DNA of 6,533 bases, taken from contig CAJJDL010000088.1 of the NCBI GenBank assembly GCA_905182935.1, forward strand, positions 1-6,533. The letters are read 5' to 3'. The stretch is from an uncultured Nitrospinaceae bacterium. Its GTDB lineage: Bacteria > Nitrospinota > Nitrospinia > Nitrospinales > VA-1. Shown piece by piece: positions 1 through 6,330 of this stretch (position 1 is the first letter of the stretch; each line of letters starts with the position of its first letter). The position numbers and the translations under genes are program-made. The notes beneath the pieces were generated by a model that was given only the letters and a program-made list of their open reading frames with translations, searched no databases and had not been told where the DNA came from.

Positions 1-1242
1 AATGTTACTGCTATCTGCGTAGAAGACTGCCGCAAAGCACTTGCCTGGATAGGGTCAAAATTTTATGACCAACCGTCTAATCGAATTGATCTTTTTGGTG
101 TAACGGGAACAAATGGCAAAACCACAACAACTTATATCCTAGACTCAATCTATAAAGCTCAGAAAAAAATATCGGGAATAATTGGAACTATTCACTATGG
201 TTACGCAGGAACCAACCATTCTGCACCAATAACTACCCCTGAGTCTTTAGATATTAATCGAATGCTCGATGAAATGACTGAGCAAAAAATTAGCCAGTGT
301 TTTCTTGAGGTTTCGTCTCATTCTCTTTCTCTTAAAAGAGTGCACGGGATGCATTTTGCTGTTGGTGTTTTCACCAATTTAAGCCGTGACCATCTTGATT
401 TTCATAAAACTATGGATAGCTACAAGGAAGCTAAGAAAGGGCTATTTCGTGATAATTTTGTAGAAAAAGCTGTGACCAATATAGATGACCCCGTTGGGCT
501 TGAGATCGCCAATGAATTTTGCGGAGACCTGCTTACAACTAGTATTGACCGAAGCGCCGATGTGGTGGCAGAAAATTATAAGCTCTCTGAAACTGGAAGT
601 TCATTTACTTTAAAAACTCCTTCTGGTTCTTGCAAAATACAAACTAGTTTGTTAGGGAGACATAATATTTACAACCTAATATCTGCGGCTTCAGCGGCAC
701 TTATTAACGGTATCTCTCTAAATGACATAGCGCAAGGTTTGCGCTCTATTGATCAGATACCTGGACGTTTTGAAAAAGTACCTTGTGACAAAGGATTTTC
801 GGTTGTTGTGGATTATGCGCACACCGATGATGCTCTTAGAAGTGTTCTTCGAACAGCTCAGAATTTTACTCCTGGTCGAATTATCACTGTATTTGGTTGC
901 GGTGGCGACCGTGATAGAGGCAAGAGAAAGGCTATGGGTCGTGTAGCAATCGAAGAGAGTGGGTTTTCGATAATTACTTCAGACAATCCCCGAACAGAAA
1001 ACCCCCAATATATTTTAGACGATATTCTTGAAGGTGTCCCCTCCTCCATGGACCACGGTGAAGATTACAAGGTTATCATTGATAGAAAAGAAGCAATTAG
1101 ATTTGCTATTAAGCAAGCTCGGCCCGGAGACCTTGTGATGATAACTGGAAAAGGACACGAAAATTATCAAATTGTAAAAACAGGGAAGATTCATTTTGAC
1201 GATCGAGAGGTCGCAGAAGAAGCAATGAGGAGACTATCTTAA
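1..1242 (+). CDS. murE: MurE, UDP-MurNAc-L-Ala-D-Glu:meso-DAP ligase (5' truncated)
   Basis: Cytoplasmic ATP-dependent ligase that adds meso-diaminopimelate to UDP-MurNAc-L-Ala-D-Glu. The frame is open from base 1 and ends at TAA 1240-1242, giving 413 visible codons. The ATP-binding loop VTGTNGKTTT is at visible codons 34-43 (bases 100-129). In the E. coli enzyme this loop lies near residue 115 (from memory), so about 75-80 N-terminal residues, most of the UMP-binding domain, lie outside the window. Other motifs seen are EVSSHSL (codons 103-109), TNLSRDHLDFH (125-135), and YKEAK with the likely carbamylated Lys at codon 145. Further on are GRHNIYN (219-225), DYAHTDDAL (271-279) and FGCGGDRDRGKR (298-309). 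The specificity motif DNPR is at codons 328-331 (bases 982-993), followed by GKGHENYQ. DNPR is the known marker of meso-DAP rather than L-Lys enzymes. The ATG at 262 is internal and is not the start, because the ATP loop lies upstream of it. Identity is very secure. Confidence 0.97.
   Translation, partial: NVTAICVEDCRKALAWIGSKFYDQPSNRIDLFGVTGTNGKTTTTYILDSIYKAQKKISGIIGTIHYGYAGTNHSAPITTPESLDINRMLDEMTEQKISQCFLEVSSHSLSLKRVHGMHFAVGVFTNLSRDHLDFHKTMDSYKEAKKGLFRDNFVEKAVTNIDDPVGLEIANEFCGDLLTTSIDRSADVVAENYKLSETGSSFTLKTPSGSCKIQTSLLGRHNIYNLISAASAALINGISLNDIAQGLRSIDQIPGRFEKVPCDKGFSVVVDYAHTDDALRSVLRTAQNFTPGRIITVFGCGGDRDRGKRKAMGRVAIEESGFSIITSDNPRTENPQYILDDILEGVPSSMDHGEDYKVIIDRKEAIRFAIKQARPGDLVMITGKGHENYQIVKTGKIHFDDREVAEEAMRRLS
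1227..1233 (+). promoter_or_regulatory. Shine-Dalgarno sequence of murF
   Basis: GAGGAGA lies within the last codons of murE and ends 10 nt before the ATG at 1244. It supports that start over the in-frame ATG at 1253, which would be about 19 nt away. Because the site sits inside murE, murF translation is probably coupled to murE translation. Confidence 0.7.
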
Positions 1243-1243
1243 G

Positions 1244-2629
1244 ATGATTGAAATGGAAGTTAAAAATTGTTTGGACGCTATTGACGGAAAACTTTTATCA
1301 GGAGATAAAAATAAAGTCTTTCGAGGGGTCTCTATAGATTCTCGAACTTTAAGCGAAAACGAATTATTCATCTGTATCGGTGGAGACCAATTTAATGGTC
1401 ATGACTTTATCAAAGAAGCTCAAAATAAAAAGGCATCTGCGATCGTTGTTTCTGATAGAAGCGGCATGGCATCAAAAAATAATATGGGACCTTCTCTGAT
1501 TCATGTTGATGACACGTTAAAGGCATTGCAAGAATTAGCTCGATTCCATAAAAACCAGATGCCTGTAAAGGTTATTGGCATTACCGGAACTAACGGCAAG
1601 TCCACAACAAAAGAAATGACAGCTTCAATAACAGAAACAAAATTTAAGACGATAAAAACAAAGGGTAACCTCAACAACCATATAGGGCTACCCCTTAATC
1701 TTTTTCGACTTTCAAAAAAAGACGAGATTGCTGTTATGGAAATGGGCATGAGTGCGGCAGGAGAGATTAAGCGTCTTGCTGAAATAGCGCAGCCTGAGAT
1801 AGGAGTAGTTACTAATATTTCCGAGGGCCACCTAGTCCATTTAAAAACGTTAAAAAAAATCCAGGCTGCCAAGGGCGAACTTTATGACTCTTTAAATAGT
1901 CAAGGAACAGCAATAGTTAATGCTGATGACCAGCTAGTACTAGAAATCGCAAAGTCAACACGAGCTAAACTAGTCACCTATGGCATTCATAATAAAGCTG
2001 ATATTAAGGCCGAAAATATTCGACCAAGAGGTCGAGAAGGGTTTGACTTGAATGTTTGTTTCGTTGATAAAAATTTTTCTATGCACCTCCCCTTTCTGGG
2101 CGAATGTAATATTTACAACGCTCTTGCTGCAATGGCGACTAGCTACTCTTTGGGTATAGAACCAGACGACATTCAAGTTGGCCTGAAAAATACCAAGCTA
2201 ATGCCCAGTAGATTTGAGGTCACAGAATACGAGGGTGCAACAATTATTAATGACTCTTACAACGCTAATCCAAAGTCAATGCAAGAAGCTCTAAAAACCT
2301 TAGCTAACTATAGATGCGAAGGACGTCGTTTTTTTATCATGGGAGATATGCTTGAACTGGGAAACTTGGAAGAACTTGCCCACGTAACACTTGGAGAAAA
2401 TATTGCAAAATGCCGCATAGACTATCTTGTTACCGTTGGCAAGCTCTCAGCTCATGCTGCTAAAAGTGCCGTTACATCTGGCATGAATAAAAAAAATATA
2501 GCCACTGCCTCAGAGCACAAGTGTGCGGTGTCTTTCATACAAAAACATATCCGCCCAGGCGACTGTCTGTTAGTTAAAGGTTCGCGCGGGTCAAAAATGG
2601 AAGAAGTTATTAAACAATTGACTGCTTGA
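1244..2629 (+). CDS. murF: MurF, UDP-MurNAc-tripeptide:D-Ala-D-Ala ligase
   Basis: Adds D-Ala-D-Ala to UDP-MurNAc-L-Ala-D-Glu-meso-DAP, the last cytoplasmic step to the pentapeptide precursor. At 461 aa it is close to the E. coli enzyme (about 452). Domain order fits the family. The N-terminal substrate domain carries GVSIDSRTL (residues 28-36). The central ATPase domain has ITGTNGKSTTKEM (113-125, P-loop Lys119), NLNNHIGLPLN (142-152), EMGMS (166-170), TNISEGHL (190-197) and AKGEL with the probable carbamylated Lys210. The C-terminal domain carries INDSYNANP (335-343), GDMLELG (367-373) and VKGSRGSKMEEV near the end. At residues 286-294 the usual HN..N element reads CNIYNALAA, with Cys where His is common; the two Asn are kept. 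The gene starts 1 nt after the murE stop and has a good Shine-Dalgarno sequence. It ends at TGA 2627-2629. Identity is very secure. Confidence 0.97.
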   Translation: MIEMEVKNCLDAIDGKLLSGDKNKVFRGVSIDSRTLSENELFICIGGDQFNGHDFIKEAQNKKASAIVVSDRSGMASKNNMGPSLIHVDDTLKALQELARFHKNQMPVKVIGITGTNGKSTTKEMTASITETKFKTIKTKGNLNNHIGLPLNLFRLSKKDEIAVMEMGMSAAGEIKRLAEIAQPEIGVVTNISEGHLVHLKTLKKIQAAKGELYDSLNSQGTAIVNADDQLVLEIAKSTRAKLVTYGIHNKADIKAENIRPRGREGFDLNVCFVDKNFSMHLPFLGECNIYNALAAMATSYSLGIEPDDIQVGLKNTKLMPSRFEVTEYEGATIINDSYNANPKSMQEALKTLANYRCEGRRFFIMGDMLELGNLEELAHVTLGENIAKCRIDYLVTVGKLSAHAAKSAVTSGMNKKNIATASEHKCAVSFIQKHIRPGDCLLVKGSRGSKMEEVIKQLTA

Positions 2630-2643
2630 TTAGTTAACTGAAG

Positions 2644-2649
2644 AAAGGA
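2644..2649 (+). promoter_or_regulatory. Shine-Dalgarno-like sequence of mraY
   Basis: AAAGGA lies in the 32-nt murF-mraY gap, 12 nt before the ATG at 2662. The spacing is somewhat long, but no other purine-rich site is closer. The start is also supported by the protein, because MLYYIFYSL followed by FLNVFRYITFR is the typical MraY N-terminus. Confidence 0.5.
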
Positions 2650-2661
2650 CTACTTTAACTC

Positions 2662-3747
2662 ATGCTCTACTATATTTTTTATTCACTGAGCTCTGACTAC
2701 TCATTTTTAAATGTATTTCGATACATTACTTTTCGGGCAGCTTACTCAGGGATTACGGCTTTAATATTAAGCATGGTCCTAGGAGGATTGACAATTCGAA
2801 TGCTCAGAAAATTTCAGATAGGGGAAAAAATTCGTGACGATGGGCCTCAAAGTCACGCTGTTAAGTCTGGGACGCCGACTATGGGCGGTCTGCTTATTTT
2901 ATCAACATTAATTGCCTCTACTCTTCTTTGGGCTAATCTAAAAAATCCTTACATATGGTTGGTTGTTTTGGCAGCGATTGGATTTGGTGTTATTGGATTT
3001 TTAGATGACGTTATGAAATTAAAAAAAGACACTGGTATGACAGCGAAAGTTAAGTTGTTACTACAAGTCCTTTTGAGTCTTGCCATTGGAATTTACCTAA
3101 TTTATTTTGATCCAAGTCGAAGTGAGTATGCAACCCGTTTGTATATTCCCTTCTTCAAGGAATTTCAACCAGATCTTGGTGCTTGGTATCTTCTACTAAT
3201 TGTTGTTACCATTGTAGGAACATCGAATGCAGTAAACCTCACCGATGGACTCGATGGCCTTGCGATTGGTCCTATTATTATTGCTACGATTACCTACACT
3301 ATAATTCTTTATCTGTGTGGGCACTTTAAGTTTTCTGAATACCTTCGCATTCAATACATTAAAGATGTAGGCGAAATAGCTATATTTAGTTCGGCTGTAA
3401 TCGGTGCCAGCCTTGGTTTTCTTTGGTTTAATTCCTACCCTGCGCAAATATTCATGGGAGATGTTGGGTCTTTAGCTTTAGGCGGGGTTCTCGGCACGAT
3501 CGCAGTTATAGCGAAACATGAACTTCTTCTTCTGCTTGTAGGTGGAATTTTTGTCATAGAAGCGCTATCCGTAATCATCCAAGTAACATTCTTCAAATAT
3601 ACCGGTGGAAAACGGTTTTTTAAAATGGCGCCATTACACCACCATTTTGAACATTTGGGTTGGGCGGAACCTAAGGTGATTGTTCGTTTCTGGATAATTG
3701 CTGTCGTTCTCGCAATGATCAGCCTGAGCACATTAAAATTAAGATGA
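2662..3747 (+). CDS. mraY: MraY, phospho-MurNAc-pentapeptide transferase
   Basis: Integral inner-membrane enzyme that transfers phospho-MurNAc-pentapeptide from UDP to undecaprenyl phosphate, forming lipid I on the cytoplasmic face. Length is 361 aa, against 360 in E. coli. Family motifs seen are FLNVFRYITFR (residues 16-26), IRDDGPQSH (57-65) and GTPTMGG (70-76). FLDDVMK contains the Mg-binding or catalytic pair Asp115-Asp116. NLTDGLDGLA is at 192-201, and IFMGDVGSLALGG at 263-275 contains Asp267. PLHHHFEHLGW is at 324-334. The three Asp numbers match those reported as essential in the E. coli enzyme. Long hydrophobic stretches at about 26-44, 74-92, 98-114, 130-148, 174-190, 201-219, 239-255, 272-286, 287-309 and 341-357 fit the ten-helix topology. 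The TGA stop (3745-3747) overlaps the murD start, so the two are probably translationally coupled. Identity is very secure. Confidence 0.98.
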   Translation: MLYYIFYSLSSDYSFLNVFRYITFRAAYSGITALILSMVLGGLTIRMLRKFQIGEKIRDDGPQSHAVKSGTPTMGGLLILSTLIASTLLWANLKNPYIWLVVLAAIGFGVIGFLDDVMKLKKDTGMTAKVKLLLQVLLSLAIGIYLIYFDPSRSEYATRLYIPFFKEFQPDLGAWYLLLIVVTIVGTSNAVNLTDGLDGLAIGPIIIATITYTIILYLCGHFKFSEYLRIQYIKDVGEIAIFSSAVIGASLGFLWFNSYPAQIFMGDVGSLALGGVLGTIAVIAKHELLLLLVGGIFVIEALSVIIQVTFFKYTGGKRFFKMAPLHHHFEHLGWAEPKVIVRFWIIAVVLAMISLSTLKLR

Positions 3748-5084
3748 TAATGCTGCTAGAAAATAAAAACATAACAGTAGTAGGAATGGGTGCTACTGGA
3801 ATAGCTACAGCTATTTTTCTGGTTTCCAGGGGAGCCTTGGTCACTCTTATAGATTCTAAGTCACAGGTCCAACTAAAAAAAACCATCCATTCATTAAACC
3901 CAAAAATAAAAACACTTTTTGAATGCTCTGAGATTCCGCCATCTTCTGACTTAATAGTACTCAGTCCAGGAGTTGACATTAATTCTTCATTCTTGAAAAA
4001 TGCCCGAGAAAGAGGACTTTTAGTAATTAGTGAAATTGAACTTGCCTCACGCTTTACTCAAACTCCTATCATTGCTGTAACGGGCACAAATGGAAAGTCT
4101 ACTGTAACAACTCTTATTGGAGATATTTTAAAACAAGCAGGTAAAAAAGTTGCCGTCGGCGGAAACTTAGGTACTCCCTTTATTTCTCTGCTAGAAGAGG
4201 AACCTGTGGACTATTTTGTTCTAGAAATTTCAACATTTCAGCTAGAGGGTATTAAAACTTTTCGCCCTAGCATTGCAATAATTCTTAATATCACACCAGA
4301 TCATTTAGACCGTCATAAAACCTTTGAAGCATATTCAAATTTAAAAGGGGCAATTTCCTCCTTTCAGACCAAAGAAGACATTCTTATTCTTAACCAAGAT
4401 GATAAAAATGCATTAAAGCAAGGGGAGCATAGTGTCGCTAAAAAATATTTTTTCAGCCTTGTTGAAAAAGTATCTAATGGAGTGTCTCTAGAAAATAATT
4501 CAATTGTCACTTGCTTCAATAAAATAAAAAAAAGTATCTTCCCCCTGAAAGACTTAAAACCCTCTGTACAATTCCAAATTGAAAACTTCTTGAGTGCGAT
4601 AACCGCGACAACCCTCCTCGATGCGACTCAAGATGCGATTGGGAACGCTATAAATAACTTTAAAGGGTTAGACCACCGAGTTGAATGGGTGAGAACAGTT
4701 AACGGGATAGACTTTATAAATGACTCGAAAGGAACCAATGTAGGAGCTTTGGAGAAGGCATTAAAAAACTTCTCGCGACCAATCATTTTAATTGCGGGTG
4801 GCAAGGATAAAGGAGGCGACTTTCATGGTCTGAAAGAACTATTTAAAAAAAAAGTGAGACATTTAGTTCTTGTAGGAGAAACAAAAAGCAAGTTTCGACA
4901 ATTCTTAAACGGCTCATTCAGTTGCGAGGATGCTAAAAATATGAAGGAAGCCGTAGCAAGAGCTATAAAAAAAGCGCATACAGGCGATATCGTATTACTT
5001 TCTCCTGGGTGTTCTAGCTTTGATATGTTCGAAGATTATGTAGAACGCGGCAATCAGTTTAAAAGAATTGTAGCTAGCCTTTAA
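3744..5084 (+). CDS. murD: MurD, UDP-MurNAc-L-Ala:D-Glu ligase
   Basis: Cytoplasmic ligase adding D-glutamate to UDP-MurNAc-L-Ala. Length is 446 aa, against about 438 in E. coli. A Rossmann-like N-terminal domain binds the UDP part (TVVGMGATGIA, residues 11-21; VLSPGVD, 72-78). The ATPase domain carries AVTGTNGKST (111-120, P-loop Lys118), GGNLGTP (139-145), EISTFQLE (161-168, usually SSFQLE), NITPDHLDRH (182-191) and the likely carbamylated Lys201. The C-terminal domain has DHRVE (310-314), INDSKGTN (325-332), AGGKDKGGDF (351-360) and LLSPGCSSFDMF (418-429). The middle HN..N element reads EN..S (280-284), a deviation described in the findings. The start overlaps the mraY stop as ATGA. An alternative ATG at 3750 would remove only two residues and cannot be excluded, and neither start has a clear Shine-Dalgarno sequence, so coupling to mraY is likely. 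Several A8-A9 runs occur in the gene. Identity is very secure. Confidence 0.97.
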   Translation: MIMLLENKNITVVGMGATGIATAIFLVSRGALVTLIDSKSQVQLKKTIHSLNPKIKTLFECSEIPPSSDLIVLSPGVDINSSFLKNARERGLLVISEIELASRFTQTPIIAVTGTNGKSTVTTLIGDILKQAGKKVAVGGNLGTPFISLLEEEPVDYFVLEISTFQLEGIKTFRPSIAIILNITPDHLDRHKTFEAYSNLKGAISSFQTKEDILILNQDDKNALKQGEHSVAKKYFFSLVEKVSNGVSLENNSIVTCFNKIKKSIFPLKDLKPSVQFQIENFLSAITATTLLDATQDAIGNAINNFKGLDHRVEWVRTVNGIDFINDSKGTNVGALEKALKNFSRPIILIAGGKDKGGDFHGLKELFKKKVRHLVLVGETKSKFRQFLNGSFSCEDAKNMKEAVARAIKKAHTGDIVLLSPGCSSFDMFEDYVERGNQFKRIVASL

Positions 5085-5103
5085 GTAAAGGTCAGTAAAT
5101 ATT

Positions 5104-5121
5104 TTTAACCTAACAGTTAAA
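5104..5121. repeat. Short inverted repeat TTTAAC-n6-GTTAAA
   Basis: A perfect 6-bp inverted repeat with a 6-nt spacer (CTAACA), about 20 nt after the murD stop and just before the candidate -35 element at 5122. It could be an operator half-site pair or a weak hairpin. In such AT-rich sequence a repeat of this length can easily arise by chance, so function is not claimed. Confidence 0.35.
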
Positions 5122-5151
5122 TTGAACCAGATTATTTTTGAGCATTAAAGT
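5122..5151 (+). promoter_or_regulatory. Weak candidate sigma-70-type promoter for ftsW-murG
   Basis: TTGAAC (5122-5127; consensus TTGACA) is followed after 18 nt by TAAAGT (5146-5151; consensus TATAAT, four of six matches). The position, about 57 nt before the ftsW start in the only sizeable gap of the cluster, is reasonable for an internal promoter. AT-rich DNA yields such matches often, so the support is weak. Confidence 0.2.
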
Positions 5152-5195
5152 ATTTTTAAAATAAGTGACTGTCATAACCATTAAAAACACGTTTT

Positions 5196-5201
5196 AGGGA
5201 G
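5196..5201 (+). promoter_or_regulatory. Shine-Dalgarno sequence that fixes the TTG start of ftsW
   Basis: AGGGAG ends 6 nt before TTG at 5208, close to ideal spacing. The first in-frame ATG, at 5247, has no purine-rich site in front of it. The site therefore decides in favour of the TTG start. Confidence 0.7.
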
Positions 5202-5207
5202 CAACAA

Positions 5208-6320
5208 TTGGGACGCTTAAAACCAAAACAATTCCATTGCGATTCAATGCTTTTTTTTACAACTACCGTGCTCATTATGATCGGCATTACAATGGTATTT
5301 AGCTCCAGTGGGGTATATTCAATGGAAAAATATAACGACGCCTATTATTTTTTAAAACGCCAGATGTTGTCGGCTTGCCTCGGGGCATCGGTTATGTTTG
5401 TAATAAGCAGGCTCGACTATCGTTATCTAGAAAAATATACCTACTTTATAATGGGAATAACATTTCTAATGCTAATAGCTTTAATGGTACCTGGCATAGG
5501 AAAAGAAGTTGGTGGAGCGAGACGATGGCTAATGCTTGGTGGTTTCACCTTTCAGCCATCAGAACTTGCAAAGTTTGCCCTAGTACTTTTCATCGCCAAA
5601 TCACTAGTAAAACGATCTGACCAATTAAAAAACTTTGCCTATGGATATCTACCTAAGTTAATCGTTCTCGGTTTTTTCATTGTGCCGATTCTCTTCCAAC
5701 CCGACTTAGGAACAGCAACCATTATATGTTTGGTCACTTTTACAATGCTCATGATAGCAGGGCTCCGCTCAAAATTTCTAGTCTATTCGGTCTTAGCTCT
5801 CGTCCCTCTTTTTGTCGTTGCAATTATTAATGCCGAATACCGCATGCGTAGAATCGTCGCTTTTCTTAATCCATGGGAACATCAATCAAACGAAGGTTTC
5901 CAGATAGTTCAGTCATTTTATGCATTTGGACGAGGCGGGCTCTTTGGTACTGGGATCGGCGGCAGTAGCCAAAAGTTATTTTACCTCCCAGAAGCGCATA
6001 CAGATTTTATTTTTTCTGTTATTGGCGAAGAGCTTGGTTTTGTGGGTGCGTTAATTATCGTTTTACTATTTTCAATATTAATTTGGAGAGGGTTTACTAT
6101 CGCTTACCGAGCGAAAGATCCTTTTGGGACTCATTTAGCGATTGGTCTTACACTGTTAATTGGAATACAAGCTTTCATGAATATGGGAATTGCTGTCGGT
6201 TTGCTTCCAACTAAAGGAATGACACTTCCGTTTATCAGCATGGGTGGATCGTCATTAATAGTTCTTATGCTTTCAATCGGAGTTTTATTAAACATTTCAG
6301 AAAAACAGATCCAATATTGA
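5208..6320 (+). CDS. ftsW: FtsW, SEDS-family septal peptidoglycan glycosyltransferase
   Basis: Polytopic inner-membrane protein of the divisome that polymerises lipid II into glycan strands together with its partner class B PBP (FtsI). Length is 370 aa, toward the short end for FtsW (E. coli about 414), with very short cytoplasmic tails. The start is TTG, supported by AGGGAG 6 nt upstream. About ten hydrophobic segments are visible, the first at residues 14-34 and the last at about 340-365. Family motifs are MVFSSSG (29-35), AYYFLKRQ (45-52), GARRWL (103-108), QPSELAKF (116-123), QPDLGTA (164-170) and LNPWEHQ (220-226). The long extracytoplasmic loop continues with GRGGLFGTGIG (241-251) and LPEAHTDFIF (260-269), whose Asp266 is the probable catalytic residue. 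IGEELGFVG (272-280) follows. The C-terminal signature reads GLLPTKGMTLPFISMGGSS (331-349), where SYGGSS would be usual. FtsW rather than RodA is inferred mainly from its place between murD and murG. Identity is secure. Confidence 0.95.
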   Translation: MGRLKPKQFHCDSMLFFTTTVLIMIGITMVFSSSGVYSMEKYNDAYYFLKRQMLSACLGASVMFVISRLDYRYLEKYTYFIMGITFLMLIALMVPGIGKEVGGARRWLMLGGFTFQPSELAKFALVLFIAKSLVKRSDQLKNFAYGYLPKLIVLGFFIVPILFQPDLGTATIICLVTFTMLMIAGLRSKFLVYSVLALVPLFVVAIINAEYRMRRIVAFLNPWEHQSNEGFQIVQSFYAFGRGGLFGTGIGGSSQKLFYLPEAHTDFIFSVIGEELGFVGALIIVLLFSILIWRGFTIAYRAKDPFGTHLAIGLTLLIGIQAFMNMGIAVGLLPTKGMTLPFISMGGSSLIVLMLSIGVLLNISEKQIQY

Positions 6321-6330
6321 CTTAATAATT

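Larger units (their letters stand above)
5085..5207 (+). other. murD-ftsW intergenic gap, AT-rich, no gene seen
   Basis: At 123 nt this is the largest non-coding stretch in the window; the other junctions range from a 4-nt overlap to 32 nt. It contains no plausible small gene. It holds two short inverted repeats: TTTAAC/GTTAAA at 5104-5121 with a 6-nt spacer, and AAAAC/GTTTT at 5184-5195 with a 2-nt spacer. It also holds a weak promoter-like sequence and the ftsW ribosome binding site. No GC-rich stem followed by a T run is present, so I do not call a terminator. Confidence 0.75.

Noticed and set aside
262..264. ATG at 262 as the start of murE
   Set aside because: The same frame is open from base 1, and the essential ATP-binding loop lies upstream at 100-129. 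The gene is simply cut by the window edge.
811..837. MurE DYAHTDDAL instead of the better-known DYAHTPDAL
   Set aside because: I recall this variant as common in deltaproteobacterial-type MurE proteins, so it is a lineage hint and not an anomaly.
1501..1872. A 123-codon open frame on the minus strand inside murF
   Set aside because: It lies antisense to the conserved ATPase domain of murF, has no ribosome binding site that I can see, and its translation resembles no family I know. Other antisense frames (858-1049, 1970-2176, 3196-3447, 3435-3731, 3719-3979) were rejected for the same reasons.
100..4103. Repeated TGTNGK(S/T)T coding motif at three places, as a possible DNA repeat
   Set aside because: The three copies (near 103, 1583 and 4079) are the homologous ATP-binding loops of MurE, MurF and MurD. 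The similarity is in the protein and does not extend as a DNA repeat.
5088..5110. Possible terminator after murD
   Set aside because: AGGT and ACCT flank an AT-rich segment, but the inner bases pair poorly, there is no GC-rich stem and no T tract follows. The downstream genes also continue the same pathway.
5375..5620. An 81-codon + strand frame inside ftsW
   Set aside because: It overlaps the conserved GARRW and QPSE region of ftsW in another frame, and its product is low in membrane or domain character. It is a shadow of ftsW.
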